Of a stretch of 31,053 nucleotides of DNA, positions 27,490 to 31,053 are shown in pieces; within the stretch, counting starts at the first letter, position 1, and each line of letters begins with the position of its first letter. The notes beneath the pieces were generated by a model that worked only from the letters and a program-made list of their open reading frames with translations, was not told the origin of the DNA and made no database searches. A program made the translations under genes and the position numbers. The DNA comes from a virus, in the IMG/VR virus record IMGVR_UViG_3300043410_001741, positions 1 to 31,053 of that record; one strand, written 5' to 3'.

Positions 27490-27678
27490 ATGACCAACAC
27501 CCAAAGCACCCAGGCAACCGGCGCAGCCCGCATCGGGCGCGGCACCAAGCTGCACCCGGCGGTCAAGGACCCGGTTTACGGCCTGATCATCCGCTGCAGC
27601 TGCCCAGGCACGCAGCAGGGCGGCGCCTACCACCGCGCACAGTTTTTCACCGGCCTCACAGCCACCTGCCGCAAGTGA
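27490..27678 (+). CDS. First gene of the rightward operon, 62 aa, unknown
   Basis: ATG at 27490 with GGAG 6 bases upstream, 25 bases from the predicted transcription start. Begins MTNTQSTQATGAARIGRGTK; the middle holds RCSCPGTQQGGAYHRAQF and the end ATCRK, with three Cys that could bind metal. The longer frame from 27430 begins before the promoter's start site and is excluded. Function unknown; its position makes it an early-expressed gene. Confidence 0.75.
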   Translation: MTNTQSTQATGAARIGRGTKLHPAVKDPVYGLIIRCSCPGTQQGGAYHRAQFFTGLTATCRK

Positions 27679-27685
27679 GGGCGGC

Positions 27686-28006
27686 ATGAGCAACCTTCAC
27701 CCGATCATGCAACAGGCCCTGGCCCCATTCCTGGGGGCCGCTTTTCACCAAGGAGAAGACATGGAAATCGAAACACGCGTCGCAGGCATTCCCTGCATCG
27801 CCAGAGTGACGCACTACTTTCGCCAGGCCCCGCACCGGGGCAGCCCGCACACCTGCGACAGCGACCTGGATTACTACGGATACACCGAGTGCGAGTTCGA
27901 CATCCTCGACCGGCGCGGCCGACCCGCCCCCTGGCTGGAGCGCAAGGCCACCGACGATGATCGCCAGCGCATCGAGCAAGAAATCACTGACCAACTGGAG
28001 GACTGA
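27686..28006 (+). CDS. Unknown early protein, 106 aa
   Basis: Begins MSNLHPIMQQALAPFLGAAF, a beginning seen in several small phage proteins. The rest is a beta-rich, acidic domain (ARVTHYFRQAP, DSDLDYYGYTECEFDILD) ending in a helix. A second possible start, MEIETRVAG at 27761, has a stronger AAGGAG site, so a shorter 81-aa form could also be made. Function unknown. Confidence 0.75.
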   Translation: MSNLHPIMQQALAPFLGAAFHQGEDMEIETRVAGIPCIARVTHYFRQAPHRGSPHTCDSDLDYYGYTECEFDILDRRGRPAPWLERKATDDDRQRIEQEITDQLED

Positions 28007-28009
28007 ACC

Positions 28010-28192
28010 ATGAGCACCAAGAAAACAAAACCCGAACTGACGCCCCCGCAAAGGCGCGAGATTTTTGACCGCCCAATCTACGACGGCAAGGAGCTGCGCC
28101 GCAATCCTGGCATCGCCGACGAACGGTTCCGCGCCTACGAGCTGCCCAGCCTGCAGGGCGGACGCCTGGTTTATCCCAAGGAGCAAGCATGA
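28010..28192 (+). CDS. Small unknown protein, 60 aa
   Basis: Begins MSTKKTKPELTPPQRREIFD; GGAGG lies 8 bases before the ATG. Charged and probably disordered at the start, with an IADERFRAYELPSLQGGRLV end. ATGA overlap with the next gene. Function unknown. Confidence 0.7.
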   Translation: MSTKKTKPELTPPQRREIFDRPIYDGKELRRNPGIADERFRAYELPSLQGGRLVYPKEQA

Positions 28193-28443
28193 ACACGAAG
28201 CTCCTGATCACCGCCCGCCGCCTCTGGTGCGTGGGCCACGCCGACCGGGCCACGCAGCGGGCCAATATGCGCAAGTGGGTGCGCTCGGTGCGTCTGCTCG
28301 GCAGCCGCTGGATCATGGCCGCGCCCGAGCCCAAGCTGGCCACGCCGATCGCCGACGGCAAGCTCTCCAGCCTGGTGCTGCCCTTCCCCCTGCGCACGCC
28401 GCGCAGCCTGCACGAGGCCTACGAGGCGCGGAGGCAGGCATGA
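28189..28443 (+). CDS. Small basic unknown protein, 84 aa
   Basis: Begins MNTKLLITARRLWCVGHADR and is strongly basic (ATQRANMRKWVRSVRLLGSRW), so may bind nucleic acid. AAGGAGC precedes it and it is ATGA-coupled at both ends. No family recognised. Confidence 0.7.
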   Translation: MNTKLLITARRLWCVGHADRATQRANMRKWVRSVRLLGSRWIMAAPEPKLATPIADGKLSSLVLPFPLRTPRSLHEAYEARRQA

Positions 28444-28817
28444 GCGAAACAGCCGAGCGCATGGCCTACACGTGCACCAGGTGCAACGGCACGGGCCGGT
28501 TTTCGTTTAATTTGATGCACGGCACCAAGTGCTACGGTTGCAACGGCTCGGGCAAGCAATACACCAAGCCTCGCGCGCCCACACCAAAGTGGGCCGTATT
28601 TGGCCAGCACCGCCAGACCGGCGAGTGGCTTCGGCTCTACAACGTGGTGGCGCGCTCGAAAAACGCAGCTATTGAACGCGCCCAAAACATGTACGCCCAG
28701 GCCAGCACGACCTGGAAGGACACCTACACCCTGGCCAACGCCAGGGCCCTTAAATGGTCCGACATGGCCAGCCTCGACGCGCTGAGCTGGGCCGATGCAA
28801 CGAAGGAGAGCACATGA
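28440..28817 (+). CDS. DnaJ-type zinc-finger protein, 125 aa
   Basis: Two CxxCxGxG boxes, CTRCNGTG (12-19) and CYGCNGSG (31-38), form a DnaJ-like zinc site, as in the central domain of DnaJ but with only one pair of boxes and no J-domain. The rest contains WAVFGQHRQTGEWLRLY and a helical SKNAAIERAQNMYAQA region, then LANARALKWSDMASL. It may be a chaperone-type or nucleic-acid adapter; function unknown. The start is coupled to the 84-aa gene by ATGA. Confidence 0.8.
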   Translation: MSETAERMAYTCTRCNGTGRFSFNLMHGTKCYGCNGSGKQYTKPRAPTPKWAVFGQHRQTGEWLRLYNVVARSKNAAIERAQNMYAQASTTWKDTYTLANARALKWSDMASLDALSWADATKEST

Positions 28818-29299
28818 AAATCATCGAGAAGTTTGAGCAGTCGCTCAAGAGCAAGCGAGACGCGATCGCGCACCTGGAGGACCTGAAACCCAAGTTCGAG
28901 CGCCTGGGCAAGGTCACGCGAATCATCGAGAAGTTCGCGCCGGTCAGCTACGTTTTCCTGGACACCCGGGTGATCATCCGGGTCGACGTCAAAACGATCA
29001 AAGAGGTCGAGCCCGTCTTGGAGGTTTTGACCGAAGAGCTGGGCGCCGAGTTTGATCGCACGCACGACGAGGCCAGCCTTGGCTGGCGCGAGTTCAGCTC
29101 CAGCAACGTGCCCTGGCTGCGTGTTGATGCCGAGCTCAAAGGCGAAGGCCCCGAATGCCGCCGCGTGATTGTGGGCTACGAGCAGAAACCGGTCTACGAG
29201 ATCAGGTGCGGCGACGAGGCGGCAGCGCCAGATGCAGCGCCACCGATGGCACCAGAAGTGCCGCCAGCGCCCACCACAGAAGAAGGAGTGCCATTCTGA
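28814..29299 (+). CDS. Unknown early protein with an SSB-like C-terminal tail, 161 aa
   Basis: ATG at 28814, with AAGGAG 6 bases upstream and an ATGA overlap. Begins MKIIEKFEQSLKSKRDAIAH, with a globular core of alternating strands and helices to about residue 135. Then follows an Ala/Pro-rich linker (AAAPDAAPPMAPEVPPAP) and TTEEGVPF. An acidic tip ending in V/I-P-F after a flexible linker is the arrangement of bacterial SSB (DDDIPF). No OB-fold signature is evident in the core, so it may be a functional analogue of SSB or a protein that mimics the tail to bind host repair proteins; inference. Confidence 0.7.
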   Translation: MKIIEKFEQSLKSKRDAIAHLEDLKPKFERLGKVTRIIEKFAPVSYVFLDTRVIIRVDVKTIKEVEPVLEVLTEELGAEFDRTHDEASLGWREFSSSNVPWLRVDAELKGEGPECRRVIVGYEQKPVYEIRCGDEAAAPDAAPPMAPEVPPAPTTEEGVPF

Positions 29300-29559
29300 T
29301 GAACGACTTAGATATCTGGGCCTTCCCCAGCCACGGCAGCATGGGTGAAGTTGTGCAGGAGGGCATGACCCTGCGCGACTACTTTGCAGCTCGAGCTTCA
29401 GAGGAGGATATTCAGCGCCATTTGTCAGGAATGGTGAAAGTGATTGTTGGGCAAAACGAAAAAGGTCCAATTTACGAACACCAACAAGCGTTTCGAAGCC
29501 GAGAGCAAGCTCGATACCGTTGGGCCGACGCCATGTTGGAAGCCAGGAGAAATACATGA
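29299..29559 (+). CDS. Small unknown protein, 86 aa
   Basis: Begins MNDLDIWAFPSHGSMGEVVQ; start overlaps the preceding stop (TGATG). The end, EHQQAFRSREQARYRWADAM, is helical and basic. The GMTLRDYFAARA motif occurs in other small phage proteins of unknown role. ATGA overlap with the next gene. Confidence 0.75.
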   Translation: MNDLDIWAFPSHGSMGEVVQEGMTLRDYFAARASEEDIQRHLSGMVKVIVGQNEKGPIYEHQQAFRSREQARYRWADAMLEARRNT

Positions 29560-29756
29560 CCCCCACCATGTACCTCCGGTTCATTGAGCGGTTGGAGATC
29601 ATTCCAAGCAAACCTGGCGATGAATTTTCCACTTCAAGAAAAGTCCGTGTCCTACAGCAGTTTTGGGAGCATCCAAACGGCAAGGATGCGGCTGGCGACA
29701 TGTTCCGCATCGTTATGGGCACGTGGCGCGACGTTCCCATGGAGGCCGAGCAATGA
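29556..29756 (+). CDS. Small unknown protein, 66 aa
   Basis: ATG at 29556 (MTPTMYLRFIERLEIIPSKP...), preceded by AGGAG and coupled by ATGA. Contains VRVLQQFWEHPNGKDA and FRIVMGTWRDV. Function unknown. Confidence 0.72.
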   Translation: MTPTMYLRFIERLEIIPSKPGDEFSTSRKVRVLQQFWEHPNGKDAAGDMFRIVMGTWRDVPMEAEQ

Positions 29757-30082
29757 CGCCCCAACAGATGCTCCACATGATGCTCAACGAGGCAATGACT
29801 AAGGGCACCAGCGTGATGCGAATGACGCACGACAGCAAGGGCAACATCACCCAGGAGCTGGTCGACCCTTACGAGCAGATCAGCCACGATATGAACGAAG
29901 TTGCCCAGCGCTTCGCCCATCGCCTGGCGCTGGACCTCGAGTGCGTCCTGGCGCGCTACAGCGGCCCCTGGTACGACGAGGCGATGCAAACGCTGGGCGA
30001 CTACCGCGCCGCCATGAATGAGCTGCACGAGAAACAGGCGCCCACGTTCATGGGCGAGCCGTTGGTGAGGGACGACAAATGA
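29753..30082 (+). CDS. Helical unknown protein, 109 aa
   Basis: Begins MTPQQMLHMMLNEAMTKGTS; mostly helical with acidic and basic alternation (PYEQISHDMNEVAQRFAHRL). GGAGG is 7 bases upstream of the ATG and the ATGA junction couples it to the 66-aa gene. Function unknown. Confidence 0.72.
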   Translation: MTPQQMLHMMLNEAMTKGTSVMRMTHDSKGNITQELVDPYEQISHDMNEVAQRFAHRLALDLECVLARYSGPWYDEAMQTLGDYRAAMNELHEKQAPTFMGEPLVRDDK

Positions 30083-30267
30083 CGCCCAGCAAAACAAAGG
30101 CCACGATCTACCAGGACAATGGCAAAACCTACGCCGAGTTGTGGCGCGAGGGTGGCTTGCTCAAAATGGCTATTTTTGCCCGCATGCCCGGTGTCGTGAT
30201 TCACCTGGACGAGCGGGTTATTCCACAACTGATCGAAGCCCTGCAAGGCCTCCAGGACAAACAATGA
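30079..30267 (+). CDS. Small unknown protein, 62 aa
   Basis: Begins MTPSKTKATIYQDNGKTYAE, with beta-like GLLKMAIFARMPGVVIHLD and a helix VIPQLIEALQGLQD. ATGA at both ends. Function unknown. Confidence 0.7.
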   Translation: MTPSKTKATIYQDNGKTYAELWREGGLLKMAIFARMPGVVIHLDERVIPQLIEALQGLQDKQ

Positions 30268-30398
30268 AGCACTGCAACGAATGCAACCGCGACCGCCTGC
30301 CAGGCGGTGGCATTTTTCTCACGGCCACGCGCTGGATTTGCGCCGAGTGCTGGCTGAAGTTTCTGCAAGGACGGCGCAGCGTGAAGGAGGCAGCGTGA
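30264..30398 (+). CDS. Very small zinc-binding protein, 44 aa
   Basis: Two Cys pairs, CNEC (4-7) and CAEC (26-29), with spacing typical of one zinc knuckle. Begins MKHCNECNRDRLPGGGIFLT. ATGA and TGATG overlaps with its neighbours make it a probable gene. May bind nucleic acid or a host protein. Confidence 0.7.
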   Translation: MKHCNECNRDRLPGGGIFLTATRWICAECWLKFLQGRRSVKEAA

Positions 30399-30634
30399 TG
30401 TACACCCCAGAAGATTCCCCGTTTGAAAAGTTCCGCACCGAGAAGCTCAAGGGCGTGGCCATGTCGCCAGACGTCCGCGAGCTGGTGGCGCTGGCCTATG
30501 AGTCCGGATTCATTGACGGCATGCAAAAGCAGATGCAGTCCAGCGTGGACCGGGCTGTGAACCGGATGACAGCCATTCCGGTGCCGCGCTACAACCCAGG
30601 AATCACGGCGTTTAAAACAGGAGACGAAGCATGA
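30398..30634 (+). CDS. Small unknown protein, 78 aa
   Basis: Begins MYTPEDSPFEKFRTEKLKGV; start overlaps the preceding stop (TGATG). Helical DVRELVALAYESGFIDGMQK, then MQSSVDRAVNRMTAIPV. Function unknown; ATGA-coupled to the last gene. Confidence 0.7.
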   Translation: MYTPEDSPFEKFRTEKLKGVAMSPDVRELVALAYESGFIDGMQKQMQSSVDRAVNRMTAIPVPRYNPGITAFKTGDEA

Positions 30635-31053
30635 AAGACGAAGACTGCGAAGACCGCGCCCAGGAGCAGCTGGCATCACTCAAGCGCGACATGCGCAAAA
30701 CGATGGAGGATGCAACGGTGCGCGCAATGCACAAGGTGATGGCTGAGTTTGAGGCCAAGTCAAACGAGCGGCTGATGGAGATGCCGGAAAAGCAAGATGA
30801 ATTTGTAGCCCCTGGTGGTGGGTATGTTCCTGCAATCCAACTTCCGCAACCACCGACATGGCACCACCCCGACTGCGAAGGCGAGTGCATCGCCTGCCTG
30901 ATTGAGCGCGAGGTCACGGCCGCTTACGGGACGCAGGGCCTGGCGTATCTGCGCCGCCACATTGCTGTGACGCAGCCACCAGAGGACGCGCTGCGGCACC
31001 GCATCGCAGAACTTGAAGGTGCGTTGGATGGTCTTCAGACACAGCGCAAACCG
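30631..31053 (+). CDS. Unknown protein with Cys cluster, 3' end missing
   Basis: ATG at 30631 with ACAGGAGAC upstream; the frame has no stop before the right edge (141 codons). Begins MKDEDCEDRAQEQLASLKRD, a charged helical N-terminus, followed by a Pro-rich linker. WHHPDCEGECIACLIEREV near residues 88-106 has three closely spaced Cys and a His pair, suggesting zinc binding. The C-terminal region (LRRHIAVTQPPEDALRHRIA) is helical. Function unknown. Confidence 0.7.
   Translation, partial: MKDEDCEDRAQEQLASLKRDMRKTMEDATVRAMHKVMAEFEAKSNERLMEMPEKQDEFVAPGGGYVPAIQLPQPPTWHHPDCEGECIACLIEREVTAAYGTQGLAYLRRHIAVTQPPEDALRHRIAELEGALDGLQTQRKP

Overview
The window is a piece of a tailed double-stranded DNA phage or prophage (Caudoviricetes). 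High G+C, GC-rich third codon positions and close gene packing suggest a proteobacterial host, most likely a betaproteobacterium such as a Burkholderiales member; this host call is inference from composition and protein style only. No bacterial housekeeping gene, tRNA, rRNA, insertion sequence or CRISPR array was seen. Both ends cut through genes.

Layout. (1) 1-9.7 kb, minus strand: virion structure. Reading in the direction of transcription (right to left) there is a block with GroES-like, RyR-domain and Gp49-family proteins, a scaffold-like protein, then a promoter, a 176-aa protein, a decoration-like protein, the major capsid protein and a strong terminator. Small structural proteins, a holin-like one-TM protein, a DUF6496-type Lys/Gly protein, another promoter, a connector-like protein and a tail fibre running off the left edge follow. 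(2) 9.76-18.6 kb, minus: packaging and portal: terminase small and large subunits, small basic proteins, a JAMM/MPN metalloprotease-like protein, a 730-aa protein with a PcfJ-like motif, and an 842-aa portal. (3) 18.6-27.4 kb, minus: DNA metabolism and control: ParB-methyltransferase fusion, an iteron-rich segment that is a good origin candidate, a P4-type primase/SF3 helicase, a VRR-NUC nuclease, a zinc protein, an SF2 helicase, many tiny ATGA-coupled genes, a small winged-helix-like protein and a Cro/CI-like regulator. (4) 27.36-27.49 kb: a divergent control region with promoters facing both ways and an inverted-repeat operator candidate. (5) 27.49-31.05 kb, plus: an operon of 13 small early-type genes, mostly of unknown function, several with Cys-pair (zinc) motifs and one with a C-terminal tail resembling that of SSB.

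How it fits together: the regulator at 27.1-27.4 kb sits at a lambda-like switch between a rightward early operon and a leftward transcript covering replication, packaging and head genes. Related inverted repeats at the switch and before the primase suggest shared control. Nearly all genes in parts 3 and 5 are translationally coupled by 1-4 base stop/start overlaps, and this was used to choose most starts. Genes of 44-51 aa at 9956-10093, 25644-25799, 26519-26668 and 30264-30398 are supported by the same coupling. No integrase, tail tube or sheath, tape measure, endolysin or DNA polymerase is in this window, so lifestyle (temperate or lytic) and tail type cannot be settled from it.
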